This document shows positions 27,658-36,164 of a stretch of 64,000 bases of DNA, piece by piece. The notes beneath the pieces are model-generated. The model searched no databases. It had not been told where the DNA came from and saw only the letters and a program-made list of their open reading frames with translations. Numbering within the stretch: position 1 is the stretch's first letter; every line of letters begins with the position of its first letter. The position numbers were made by a program, and so were the translations under genes. This DNA is from an uncultured Caldilineaceae bacterium (GTDB lineage: Bacteria > Chloroflexota > Anaerolineae > Caldilineales > Caldilineaceae): contig CATOTS010000009.1 in assembly GCA_951813625.1 (NCBI GenBank), forward strand, positions 1-64,000, in the 5' to 3' direction.

Positions 27658-28788
27658 TCAGCGACTCTGCCCGACGTATTGAAGGTAGGCGCGCTCGGCC
27701 AGACCGTGCCAGGACTGGATCGCGGCGCGGAAAGCCGACCATTCCCCGAAGATTGAAGCGAATTCGGCGTCCTTGGAGGCGATCTCGCCGTACAGCTCGA
27801 ACGCAGCCTCCTCCGCAGCCTTCATCACGTCATCCGGGAAAGGCTGCAACGTGACGCCGGCATCGTTGACCAGACGGGTGAGCGCCGCCGGGTTTCTGGC
27901 ATCGTAGCGGGCCATGACCCTGAGATTTGCCTCGGCTGCAGCAGCCTTAAACACCTCTCTGTACTGCTCCGGCAGCCCATTCCACTTGTCAAGATTGACG
28001 AAAATCTCAACGGAAGAGCCGGGATCCCACCAGCCGGGATAGTAGTAAAGAGCGGCAGCCTCATGCAGCTTTAGCCTTTCGTCTTCGTAGGGGCCAACCC
28101 ACTCTGCTGCGTCAATGGCGCCGGACTTCAGGCCCTCAAAGATCTCGCCGACCGGCAGCATCTGGGGGATAACGCCCAGCCGTTCCAAGACCTGGCCGGC
28201 GAAGCCGGGAACACGCATCTTCAACCCGGCCAGGTCGGCGACGGAGTTGATCTCTTTGTTGAACCAGCCGCCCATCTGCACGCCGGAGTTCCCGGCTGGG
28301 AACTGGATAATGTTGAACCGGGCCGCGTACGCCTCTTGCAGCATGTTCAGACCGCCGCCTTCGTACAGCCAGGCGTTCTGCTGACGCGCCGTCAGACCGA
28401 AAGGCAGTCCCGCGCCGAATGCGGTGACTGCGCCTCTTTGGGCATAGTAGTGGGAAACCGTGTGGCCGATGGGGACAGTGCCCGCTTCGACCACGTCTAA
28501 TACCTCCAGGCCGGGCGCCAGCTCGCCCGCGGCGCGGGGCTGGATCACGAATTTGCCGTCCGTCATGGCTGCGACGCGTGCGGCAACCAGTTGAGCGCTC
28601 CAGAAGATCGAGTTGGGATCGGGGGGCCAGCTGGTGGCCATCTCCCACTCGATTGTCGGAAGGCCGGCCCCATCCGCCACCGCACTCTCAACCTGGACTG
28701 GCGACATGAGGGCGGCTTGCTCGCACCCGGCTACACCAAGCGCGGCAGCGCTCGTCGCGGCAAGCCCCAGGAAACGTCTCCGATCCAT
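27658..28788 (-). CDS. dctP: TRAP transporter substrate-binding protein (DctP), copy 1
   Basis: A 376-aa TRAP binding protein of the TakP/monocarboxylate type. MDRRRFLGLAATSAAA has a twin-arginine motif, followed by lipobox GVAGC, so it is probably Tat-exported and lipid anchored. Motifs include [28 protein letters not shown], the GLKMRVPG segment and [11 protein letters not shown], with the aromatic YYYPGWWDPG ligand loop. AAAGGAG lies upstream. It is closely similar by eye over its whole length to the next upstream gene. Confidence 0.92.
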   Translation of the reverse strand: MDRRRFLGLAATSAAALGVAGCEQAALMSPVQVESAVADGAGLPTIEWEMATSWPPDPNSIFWSAQLVAARVAAMTDGKFVIQPRAAGELAPGLEVLDVVEAGTVPIGHTVSHYYAQRGAVTAFGAGLPFGLTARQQNAWLYEGGGLNMLQEAYAARFNIIQFPAGNSGVQMGGWFNKEINSVADLAGLKMRVPGFAGQVLERLGVIPQMLPVGEIFEGLKSGAIDAAEWVGPYEDERLKLHEAAALYYYPGWWDPGSSVEIFVNLDKWNGLPEQYREVFKAAAAEANLRVMARYDARNPAALTRLVNDAGVTLQPFPDDVMKAAEEAAFELYGEIASKDAEFASIFGEWSAFRAAIQSWHGLAERAYLQYVGQSR

Positions 28789-28865
28789 TACAAGGTTCTC
28801 CTTTCGTGCGCACCCGCAAGAAAACCCAGGGGGATCGTTGTCATCAACGGCCTGCTTGATCGAAG

Positions 28866-28893
28866 CGGGAGAGCGTCACGCGACGCTCTCCCG
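28866..28893 (-). terminator. 12-bp perfect hairpin between the two dctP genes
   Basis: CGGGAGAGCGTC (28866-28877) and GACGCTCTCCCG (28882-28893) pair completely around a 4-nt loop. No clear uridine tract follows on the minus strand. It may partly terminate the copy-2 transcript or protect its 3' end. Confidence 0.55.
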
Positions 28894-28937
28894 TCATTCC
28901 AACTTAACCTTATGCAATTGCGCGCTGCAGGCGCCTG

Positions 28938-30077
28938 TTAGCGGCTCTGCCCGACATATTGCAGGTAGCCGCGTTCGGCCAGGCCGTGCCAAGACTGAAT
29001 CGCCGTGCGGAATGCGGACCATTCCTTGAAGATCGAGGCGAAGTCGGCATCTCCGGCGGCCCTTTCATCGAACAGCTCAAAGGCGGACTCCTCAGCGGCT
29101 TTCATGACGTCGTCCGGGAAGGGCAGCATGGTGATGTCGGCGTCGTTGATCAGGCGGCTGAGCGCTGCAGGGTTCTTGGCATCGTAGCGCGCCATCATTG
29201 TTGCATTTGCTGCGTAGGCCGCGGTCTTGAGTACCTCCTGATACTGCTCCGGCAGCTTGTTCCACTCATCCAGATTGATCTGGATCTCGAGCGACGGGCC
29301 CGGCTCCCACCACCCTGGGAAGTAATAGAAGCTGGCGGCTTTGTGAAAGCTCAGCTTTTCGTCATCGTAGGGGCCGACCCATTCGGCGGCATCGATGGCG
29401 CCTGTCTGCAGGGCTTGGAAGATCTCGCCGCCGGGCAGCACCTGCACGGTTACACCCAGCCGGTCCATCACTTGACCGCCGAGGCCGGGAATGCGCATCT
29501 TCAGCCCTTCCATATCGGCGACGGAGTTGATCTCCTTGTTGAACCAGCCACCCATTTGGACGCCGGTGTTGCCGGCGGGGAACTGAATCGTGTTGAATTT
29601 CTCGGCATAGACCTCTTGCAGCATCTCAAGGCCTCCGCCTTCGTAGAGCCAGGAGTCCTGCTGGCGGGAGGTGAGGCCGAAGGGCATTGCGGTGCCAAAG
29701 GCTGTGATCGGACTCTTGCCCACGTAGTAGTAGGAGGCCGTGTGGCCGATCGGAACTGCGCCTTCTTCGACAACGTTCAATACTTCCAGACCGGGCGCGA
29801 GCTCGCCGGCGGCGCGGGCCTCGATCTTGAACCTGCCCTGCGTCATGGCCTCGACGCGCTTGGCGACCGTCTGCGCGCCGCCAAAGATTGTGTCGAGAGC
29901 CGGCGGCCAGCTGGTGGCCATCTGCCATTCGATCGCGGGCAGGCTTGAGTCCTCGGAAACGGCGCCCTCGACTTGGCCCGGGGGCATGACGCCGGCCTGC
30001 TCACAGCCGGCAACACTCAGTGCAGCCGCGCCGACCGCTCCCGTAGCGGCAACTTTCAGGAATCGTCTTCGGTCCAT
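28938..30077 (-). CDS. dctP: TRAP transporter substrate-binding protein (DctP), copy 2
   Basis: A 379-aa paralogue of copy 1 with the same layout: [13 protein letters not shown] (twin arginine), lipobox [15 protein letters not shown], the [13 protein letters not shown] segment and [12 protein letters not shown]. The matching ligand loop reads [11 protein letters not shown]. Start chosen: ATG at 30077, preceded by AGGAAGGAGA; the longer open frame upstream is not supported. Both copies end in the same [14 protein letters not shown] tail, so this is a tandem duplication. Differences in the ligand-loop surroundings may give different substrate preferences (inference). Confidence 0.92.
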   Translation of the reverse strand: MDRRRFLKVAATGAVGAAALSVAGCEQAGVMPPGQVEGAVSEDSSLPAIEWQMATSWPPALDTIFGGAQTVAKRVEAMTQGRFKIEARAAGELAPGLEVLNVVEEGAVPIGHTASYYYVGKSPITAFGTAMPFGLTSRQQDSWLYEGGGLEMLQEVYAEKFNTIQFPAGNTGVQMGGWFNKEINSVADMEGLKMRIPGLGGQVMDRLGVTVQVLPGGEIFQALQTGAIDAAEWVGPYDDEKLSFHKAASFYYFPGWWEPGPSLEIQINLDEWNKLPEQYQEVLKTAAYAANATMMARYDAKNPAALSRLINDADITMLPFPDDVMKAAEESAFELFDERAAGDADFASIFKEWSAFRTAIQSWHGLAERGYLQYVGQSR

Positions 30078-30281
30078 TTTGGTTTTCTCCTTCCTCTGCT
30101 TTTTGTCCAATAATGAATAAGCGCGATTTGCAGAGTAATTGTACTCAGAGCATTGGATTCGTACAAGATCGGGCACTGCCAGCGTCAGGCGGCAAAGGCA
30201 GAGTCAGGACCCTCCTACTAAATTGTCCTTGACGGAGGTCAGTCCCGGCAGATATCAGCGGCTTGCGTGCTGGTGACCGTT

Positions 30282-31097
30282 CTACTCTGCGGCAGGCAGC
30301 GCCTGGCCGTCGAGATGCGCGACGAAGGACATTTGGGCGGTTGTGCCGCCGTCGACGTAAATGGTCTGGCCGGTGATAAACTCGGCGGCGTCGGAAGCGA
30401 GAAAGGCGGCCACCGGCCCGATGTCGCGCGGTTCGCCAAGGCGTCCCCAGGGAACGGTTGCGGCGAAGACAGCGGGATTGTAGTCGGGAATTGTCTCGCG
30501 GTAGCGGGGCACTTCGATCAGACCGGGCGCGACGGCGTTGACGCGCACCTTTTGCTGAGCTAACTCGACGGCCAGATGGCGGGTAAGCGCGGCGATGGCC
30601 CCCTTTGTGGCCGCGTATACGGCGTAATCAGAAACGCCGGCGTGGGCGTGTACCGACGCCAGGTTGATTACGGAGCCGCCGCCAGCTTCCTGCATGTAGA
30701 GGAGCGCCTGCTGGATGGAAAAGATTTGGCTGCGCACGTTGATGGCGAAAAGTTTGTCAAAGTGCTCGGGCGTGACCTCGGCCAGTGGAAAAGTCTCGGT
30801 CAGGCCGGCGTTGTTGACAAGCACGTCCAGCCCGCCAAGGAAATCGGCGGCGAAGTCAACGACTTCGCCGCAAACGGAGGCCGACTGCGTGAAATCTCCC
30901 TGGACGGCTGCGGCAGTTCCTCCGTCCGCCTGAATCTTGGCGACAGCTGCGGCCGCGCCCTCATCGCTGTAGGGATAGTGGCAGACGACGGCCGCGCCCT
31001 GCCGGGCCATCTCCAAGGCGATGGCCTGACCGATGCCGCCGCGATCGACACCGGTGATGAGCGCGCGTTTTCCCTCAAGGGCACTATGGCGGCTCAT
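30282..31097 (-). CDS. Short-chain dehydrogenase/reductase (FabG-like)
   Basis: A 271-aa classical SDR. The cofactor motif is TGVDRGGIGQAIA, an unusual spacing compared with TGxxxGIG. VNNAG follows, and the catalytic residues are Ser in INLASVHAHAG and Tyr/Lys in DYAVYAATKGA. The C-terminus reads FITGQTIYVDGG. Start chosen: ATG at 31097 with GGAGAGG just upstream. It is the last gene of a minus-strand run with an isomerase, a ferredoxin, glycerate kinase, an NHL protein and a zinc dehydrogenase. Confidence 0.9.
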   Translation of the reverse strand: MSRHSALEGKRALITGVDRGGIGQAIALEMARQGAAVVCHYPYSDEGAAAAVAKIQADGGTAAAVQGDFTQSASVCGEVVDFAADFLGGLDVLVNNAGLTETFPLAEVTPEHFDKLFAINVRSQIFSIQQALLYMQEAGGGSVINLASVHAHAGVSDYAVYAATKGAIAALTRHLAVELAQQKVRVNAVAPGLIEVPRYRETIPDYNPAVFAATVPWGRLGEPRDIGPVAAFLASDAAEFITGQTIYVDGGTTAQMSFVAHLDGQALPAAE

Positions 31098-31197
31098 GTC
31101 ACCTCTCCATACCGTCTGGACGGGACGATAAATTCCGGCGCTGGCAGCGGGCCGCGCCGCCAAACGATTTATGCGGACCCATAATCGCGCGTTCCTT

Positions 31198-31998
31198 CTA
31201 TCTCCGTTGCAGGTAGGCCAGGCTGCGCTCGATTCGCCCGACCGGGTCGTTTCCGCCGCGAAACTCGAAGATGTAGTAGATACGCTGGGGCAGCTGATCG
31301 AGCGCGTCGAGAATTTCGGCCAGCGGCAGCACGCCGGCACCGAGAACGGTTGGTGGATCGGACGGGTTGGCGGTCTTGTCCTTGAGGTGGGCGGCTATGA
31401 TCCGATCGGCCAGACACTCGATGGCGGCCACGACTTCCTGGCCATGATTCGAATAGTTGCCCATGTCCAGGTTGGTGCGTAGAGCAGGGGAAGTCAGCCG
31501 GTCCAGCGCGGTTTGAATTTCCACCAGGGTGCCGCCGGGCGTGCGTGCATAGTTTTCGAGCGCGATGACGATATCTTGCGCGGCGGCGTAGTCGACGATC
31601 TGCTGCGCGCGCGTCCAGGCAGCGACATCGTCTAGCTGCGGTGACTGGCCGGTGAAGAAACGCACAAGGGGGGCGTCGAGCGCGGAGGCTGCGTCAATGT
31701 CTTGACGCAACTGCCTTTGGCCTTGCGCGGAGTCGTCAAATAGCGTGGCCTGAGTCGCGTAGGTGACGTGCAGACCTGTATCGGCGATGCGGCGGGCAGC
31801 CTGCGCTAATTCAGCCTCGAGGCGCGGCCAGGTTTCCCGCCGCAGTTCCAGGCCGTCGGCGCCGGCGCGGGCGGCGATGTCGATGAGCTCCCAAACCGAA
31901 CGTTCGCCGCTCTTCAGTTCGTCTTCAAACTGCATTGCGGAGACCAGGACCGGCCTGTCGGGCGATCCTGGTCCGCGCGCAGCGGGAGCGGTAGTCAT
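31198..31998 (-). CDS. Sugar phosphate isomerase/epimerase (xylose isomerase-like TIM barrel)
   Basis: A 266-aa AP-endonuclease-2-type TIM barrel. Metal-binding positions fit GLELRRE (Glu), IALENYA (Glu), RTNLDMGNY (Asp), IIAAHLKDK (His) and YYIFEFRGG (Glu). Such proteins isomerise or epimerise sugars and related acids. It lies 22 nt downstream of the ferredoxin gene and 100 nt upstream of the SDR gene, which suggests cotranscription. The substrate is unknown. Confidence 0.82.
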   Translation of the reverse strand: MTTAPAARGPGSPDRPVLVSAMQFEDELKSGERSVWELIDIAARAGADGLELRRETWPRLEAELAQAARRIADTGLHVTYATQATLFDDSAQGQRQLRQDIDAASALDAPLVRFFTGQSPQLDDVAAWTRAQQIVDYAAAQDIVIALENYARTPGGTLVEIQTALDRLTSPALRTNLDMGNYSNHGQEVVAAIECLADRIIAAHLKDKTANPSDPPTVLGAGVLPLAEILDALDQLPQRIYYIFEFRGGNDPVGRIERSLAYLQRR

Positions 31999-32020
31999 TG
32001 GCCGCAGCCTTCGCCGGAAT

Positions 32021-32380
32021 CTATGCCTTCGCGGTCCACTCCGGTTCCGGCTGGATCGACGGATCCGGCGGCGGGCCGGAATCGGGGCGCCCGCTGCCCT
32101 CGAGGCGGCTGATGATCTGCACCGACATATCCTGCTCGACGAGGCACTGGCAGGAGAGCCTTACGCCGCTCAGCCCCTTTTCGGCCAGTTTCTCCTTTTC
32201 GGCCACGGTCATCTGCGCGGGTTCGCCGTCAACGAATTCGACGCGGCAGGTGGTGCATGCGCAGTTGCCGCCGCAGGCGTGCAATTGGTCCACACCGGCG
32301 TCTTCGACCAGCGCGAGGACGAGCCTTTTGCCGGCATTCACTTCAAATGTGCCGACGTTTTCAACGGTCAGCTTTGGCAT
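32021..32380 (-). CDS. 2Fe-2S ferredoxin (plant type)
   Basis: A 119-aa adrenodoxin/plant-type ferredoxin. The cluster cysteines are in HACGGNCACTTCRVEF (spacing C-x5-C-x2-C, counting from the first) with the fourth in RLSCQCLV. A proline-rich tail of about 25 residues (DSGPPPDPSIQPEPEW) follows. It probably carries electrons for an oxygenase or dehydrogenase; none is adjacent except the sugar-type enzymes. The Rieske protein at 60 kb is a possible but distant partner. Confidence 0.9.
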   Translation of the reverse strand: MPKLTVENVGTFEVNAGKRLVLALVEDAGVDQLHACGGNCACTTCRVEFVDGEPAQMTVAEKEKLAEKGLSGVRLSCQCLVEQDMSVQIISRLEGSGRPDSGPPPDPSIQPEPEWTAKA

Positions 32381-32485
32381 GAGATCGTTCTCCTCTGCAC
32401 GTGTATGAATCCAGAATTGTTCGCTGTTTGTCTGCCGGTGTAGGCGCTATTGCGACGGCTCCGGACAGATGGTCTGTCCATTCTC

Positions 32486-33922
32486 TCACAGTTCGTGCAC
32501 GAACACGAAGTGCAGGTCATTGACGTTAGTCTGGGTCGGGCCGGTCAGGAGCAGGTCGGCGGCAGCGCGCAGGAAGGGGTAGGCGTCGTGGCGGCGCAGG
32601 TTGTCGGCGGCGATCAGACCGGCATCGTGGCCGCGGGTGGCGGTGCCGCTGTCGGCGAAGCCGCCTGCGCTGTCGGTGGGGCCGTCGGTGCCGTCAGTGG
32701 CGAGCGAAACGACGGTCATCCGCGGCAGATCTTGCAGAGCGAGTGCGGCGGCCAGGGCGATCTCCTGGTTGCGGCCGCCCTGGCCCGGACTTTGGCCCAG
32801 AGTGACAGTGGTCTCACCGCCGAGGACGAGGCAGGCGGGTGCGGGCACGGGTTGACCGCTGGCCAGCACCTCGCGGCCCAGCCCGACGAGCAGTTTCGCC
32901 ACTTCGGCCGCTTCGCCTTCGACGAACGTAGAGAGCAGGAGCGGGTTATAGCCAAGCTCCCGTGCCTTGGCAAGGGCCGCGTTGGCAGCGGTGCGATTGT
33001 CTGCGACGACGAGTGTGCGGCTGTTGGTGAAGGCCGGATCGTGCGCTTTGGGCGTATCGGGGATCTCCCCGGACTGCCCGGCCTGCAGGCGCGTACGCAC
33101 TGGGGCGGGCAACGCGGCGGCCAGGTCGTACTTTTGGACAGTCGCCCAGGCGTCGGCCCAGGTGCTGTCGTCGGGGACGGTCGGACCGCTGGCGATAACA
33201 TCGAGAGGGCTGCCGATGACGTCGCTGAGAGCGAGCGTCAGGAGCGCGGCGGGCTGGGCGGCGCGGGCAAGCTGGCCGCCTTTGACGGCGCTGGTGTGTT
33301 TCCGCAGGCAGTTGATCTCGTTGATGGTGGCGCCGCAGGCGAGCAACGCGTCGGTCATTCCCTGCAGGTCGGCCAGTGTGAGCCGTGGCCCGCCGGCGCC
33401 GGTGGATTGGCCCGCGGGCGCGACCAGCAGGGCTGAGCCGCCGCCGGAAAGGAGCGCGATCAGCAGATCGTCTTCGCCGGCCTGCTCGACCAGCGCCAGC
33501 ATTTCGTTGCCGGCGCGGACACCGGCCTCGTCGGGCATGGGATGGCCGGCCTCGACGATGCGGATGGGGGAGGAGGCCGAGGGCGCCTGCCCGGGCGGCA
33601 GGGCGTGCCCGTATTTGGTCACGGCAAGCCCCTGGCTTATGCGGTCGCCCAGCAGGTCCTCGACGGCGCGTGACATGGGCGAGGCGGCCTTCCCTGCGGC
33701 GACAACGAAGATACGGCGGTAGCGGCGCAGGTCGTAGGTGACCGCGTTCGCCGGTCCGCGGTTGGAGGGGTCGCTGACAAATAAGGTATCGCCGTCGCGA
33801 CGGAGGACGTTCTGGACCGCGGCGTTAGGATCCACAGCATCAAGCGCGGCGTCCAGCACCTCCAGGATAGGACCCCGGCGAGCGGGGTCTGGTTGGAGGA
33901 CGGAGCGGTCAAAGCGGGTCAT
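32486..33922 (-). CDS. Glycerate 2-kinase (GckA/TtuD type, MOFRL)
   Basis: Phosphorylates D-glycerate to 2-phosphoglycerate, feeding lower glycolysis. The 478 aa hold the N-terminal DUF4147 domain (VVAAGKAASPMSRA, GHPMPDEAGV, LLSGGGSALL, then NCLRKHTSAVKGG) and a C-terminal MOFRL domain (GGETTVTLG, GGRNQEIALAAALAL, LATDGTDGPTDSAGG). The ATG at 33922 has only a weak Shine-Dalgarno. An NHL-repeat gene precedes it by 33 nt. Its presence suggests that the surrounding cluster degrades a sugar acid to glycerate. Confidence 0.93.
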   Translation of the reverse strand: MTRFDRSVLQPDPARRGPILEVLDAALDAVDPNAAVQNVLRRDGDTLFVSDPSNRGPANAVTYDLRRYRRIFVVAAGKAASPMSRAVEDLLGDRISQGLAVTKYGHALPPGQAPSASSPIRIVEAGHPMPDEAGVRAGNEMLALVEQAGEDDLLIALLSGGGSALLVAPAGQSTGAGGPRLTLADLQGMTDALLACGATINEINCLRKHTSAVKGGQLARAAQPAALLTLALSDVIGSPLDVIASGPTVPDDSTWADAWATVQKYDLAAALPAPVRTRLQAGQSGEIPDTPKAHDPAFTNSRTLVVADNRTAANAALAKARELGYNPLLLSTFVEGEAAEVAKLLVGLGREVLASGQPVPAPACLVLGGETTVTLGQSPGQGGRNQEIALAAALALQDLPRMTVVSLATDGTDGPTDSAGGFADSGTATRGHDAGLIAADNLRRHDAYPFLRAAADLLLTGPTQTNVNDLHFVFVHEL

Positions 33923-33955
33923 GCGTCTGCGGCCCTGATATGGCTGCCCGCCGTC

Positions 33956-34816
33956 TCATAGGCGGCGGAACTTCTGGAGGCCGTCGTCGACCTGGACCTG
34001 ACCGACGTAGAGGTCGCCGTGCGAGTCGGCCCAGATGCCGTGGGGGCAGCCGTTGAACTCGCCCGGCTTTTCGCTGCGCTGGGCGCCCCCCCAGTGGCTC
34101 AGGAGCTGGCCGTCGAGGCTCCAGACGCTGGCGCGCTGGTCGAGCTCGGCGGCGTAGAAGACTTCGTCGTTGGGATCGAAGTAGATCGTATCGGGCTTGA
34201 GCAGGCCGGTGCGCTCTTCAAGGTAGTTGCCGTCGGTATCGAAGATTTGGACGCGGTCGTTTGTACGGTCGCAGACCCAGACGCGATCGTCCTTGTCGAG
34301 GCGGACGGAGTGGGAAAGCTCGAATTGGCCGGGGCCGGTGCCCCAATCGCCCCAGGAGAGGATATGTTCGCCGGCGGCGGAATACTTGTGGACGCGCGCG
34401 TTGTCGTAGCCGTCGGAGATGAAGAGGTCGCCGTTGGAGGCGACGGCCAAGTCGGTGGGTAGGCGGAACGGTTCTCCCGGTGCGCCCTCTTGCCCTGGCA
34501 CGCCGATCGTCAAGACCAGCTCGGCCTGGGGATTGAACTTGAAGACGCAGTGGGTCTCGCGCTCGGTGCACCAGACGTTGTCCTCGCTGTCGATGAAAAT
34601 GCCGTGCGCGTCTTTGATGACGTCCTCCCCCCAGGAGGAGAGGAAGTTGCCTTCACGGTCGAAGACGACAAGTGGATGCTCGCTGCGCGAATAGACGAAG
34701 ACGCGGTCCTGCGAGTCGCAGGCGACGGCGGCTACCCAGCCGAACTGCCAGCCGGCGGGCAGTGTGCCCCAGTTTTCGACCAACTCGTACTGATAGTTCC
34801 CGGATCCGAACGGCAT
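33956..34816 (-). CDS. NHL-repeat beta-propeller protein
   Basis: A 286-aa six-bladed propeller of the NHL type, with repeats such as DREGNFLSSWG, IDSEDNVWCTE, ASNGDLFISDGYDNARVHKY and RTNDRVQIFD. It is similar to the lyase domain of peptidylglycine alpha-amidating enzymes, but no signal peptide is seen and the activity is uncertain. AAAGGAG lies 7 nt before the ATG. It sits between the zinc dehydrogenase and glycerate kinase genes, where a lactonase would fit (inference). Confidence 0.82.
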   Translation of the reverse strand: MPFGSGNYQYELVENWGTLPAGWQFGWVAAVACDSQDRVFVYSRSEHPLVVFDREGNFLSSWGEDVIKDAHGIFIDSEDNVWCTERETHCVFKFNPQAELVLTIGVPGQEGAPGEPFRLPTDLAVASNGDLFISDGYDNARVHKYSAAGEHILSWGDWGTGPGQFELSHSVRLDKDDRVWVCDRTNDRVQIFDTDGNYLEERTGLLKPDTIYFDPNDEVFYAAELDQRASVWSLDGQLLSHWGGAQRSEKPGEFNGCPHGIWADSHGDLYVGQVQVDDGLQKFRRL

Positions 34817-34909
34817 CGTGTTCTCCTTTGGCTGGTTAGGTGGCGCCGCCTTTGCAGAGCGACTTCAAGGCGATCGTCAGAGATGTACTGACGCCTGCGA
34901 CCGTTGTTA

Positions 34910-35968
34910 CTAATTGTCCCACGCTTTGACCGCGATCTTGATCACTTCCTCACCGCCAAGGCGGTAGGTGCCGTTGAGGGCATGGAAGCCGTCCTCGACG
35001 CGCTCAAGGGGCAGCGTGTGGCTGACCATATCGCCGTAGGGATATTCGTTTTTCTCCAGAATGCGGAGCCCGCGCACGAAGTGGTCGTAGGTGCTGGCCC
35101 AGACCGCCTCGAAACGCAGGTTCTTGCGCATGAGCAGCTGATTGATATTGAAATCGATGGATCCCATGTCGACGAAGTGGCCGACTTCGACGAAGGTGCC
35201 GCTCTGGCGGACGTAGCCGAGCCCTTCGGGCGTGGCGGCTAGAAAGCCGGAGCATTCGAAGACGACGTCTGCGCCTTGCTTCATGGGGGTATGCCAGAGT
35301 ACCTGTTCGGTGCGCTCTTCGGGAGAATTGATTTCCTCGATATTGATGGTTACGTCGGCGCCGTAGCGCTTGGCCAGCTCGAGACGTGCGGCGGGGCCGC
35401 CGACCATGATGATCTGGGCTGCGCCCATCTGCTTGGCGCAGAGGAGGGTGACGAGGCCGATTGCGCCGCTACCCTGGACGACGACGGTATCGCCCAGCTG
35501 CGCCTGGCCGCGCATCGCGGCGTGGACGCCGATGGTGAAGGGTTCGGTCAGGACCGCGGCTTCGGGCGAGCAGTCGGTCTTGAGCATCAGTGTGTTGTGG
35601 AGGCCGAGGTAGATGTAGTCGGCGAAGCCGCCGTAGAAGTGGGGCGGGACGTCGGGCGTATCGTAGAAGCCGTAGGCGCCATAGCCCATTGTGCCGGGGG
35701 AGAATATGACGCGGTCGCCTTCCTCAACTGGCCGGCCGATGTAGTCGACCGCGCCGCCCGTGCCGATGGCCTCGATAATGCCGACGTTTTCGTGGCCGAG
35801 GACCATCTCGCCCTCTATGCCGTTCTGCCAGTTGTGCAGGTCGGTGCCGCAAATGCCGGCCAGCTCCTGGCGGAGCAGCACTTTTCCTGGCTCCGGATCG
35901 GGAACGGGGTATTCGCGGATTTCAAAGTCCTGTCCGTGGGCGATGACCGCCCGTCCTGTTTTTGCCAT
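34910..35968 (-). CDS. Zinc-dependent alcohol/polyol dehydrogenase (MDR family)
   Basis: A 352-aa medium-chain dehydrogenase. The catalytic zinc ligands are in GICGTDLHNW (Cys) and LGHENVG (His-Glu). The cofactor domain has VVQGSGAIGLVTLLCA. The four-cysteine structural-zinc loop seems absent. Start chosen: ATG at 35968 (MAKTGRAVIAHG) with AGGAG about 8 nt upstream; an in-frame extension to 36130 is low-complexity. It is the first gene of the minus-strand catabolic run, so its upstream repeats may be regulatory. Confidence 0.88.
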   Translation of the reverse strand: MAKTGRAVIAHGQDFEIREYPVPDPEPGKVLLRQELAGICGTDLHNWQNGIEGEMVLGHENVGIIEAIGTGGAVDYIGRPVEEGDRVIFSPGTMGYGAYGFYDTPDVPPHFYGGFADYIYLGLHNTLMLKTDCSPEAAVLTEPFTIGVHAAMRGQAQLGDTVVVQGSGAIGLVTLLCAKQMGAAQIIMVGGPAARLELAKRYGADVTINIEEINSPEERTEQVLWHTPMKQGADVVFECSGFLAATPEGLGYVRQSGTFVEVGHFVDMGSIDFNINQLLMRKNLRFEAVWASTYDHFVRGLRILEKNEYPYGDMVSHTLPLERVEDGFHALNGTYRLGGEEVIKIAVKAWDN

Positions 35969-36064
35969 TCGATATCTCCTGCTGCCGGCTGCGTGTGCTT
36001 TGATCGAGTTGCGGGTGCTTTCGGCTGCGGCTCCCGTCATCCGCTTTGGCGTTCGGTCACGAGC

Positions 36065-36164
36065 GTGTTGTGTCACAGAGTCTTGTGTTGTGTCGCAAGA
36101 TATTTCTATTACCGACTTTTGTCCGGTCAAGTACGGCCAAGTACGGTCAAGTACGGTCAGGTCG
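36065..36164. repeat. Short direct repeats upstream of the zinc dehydrogenase
   Basis: Two kinds of direct repeat lie here. GTGTTGTGTC occurs at 36065-36074 and 36085-36094, exactly 20 bp apart. A 10-bp unit, GGTCAAGTAC, occurs at 36125-36134, as GGCCAAGTAC at 36135-36144, again perfect at 36145-36154, and decays at 36155-36164. The 10 and 20 bp spacings put repeats on one face of the helix, as for a multimeric regulator. They are 97-197 bp upstream of the dehydrogenase start. Confidence 0.6.

Noticed and set aside
32450-33436. A 328-codon open frame on the plus strand
   Set aside because: It is antisense to the glycerate kinase gene, whose motifs are complete.
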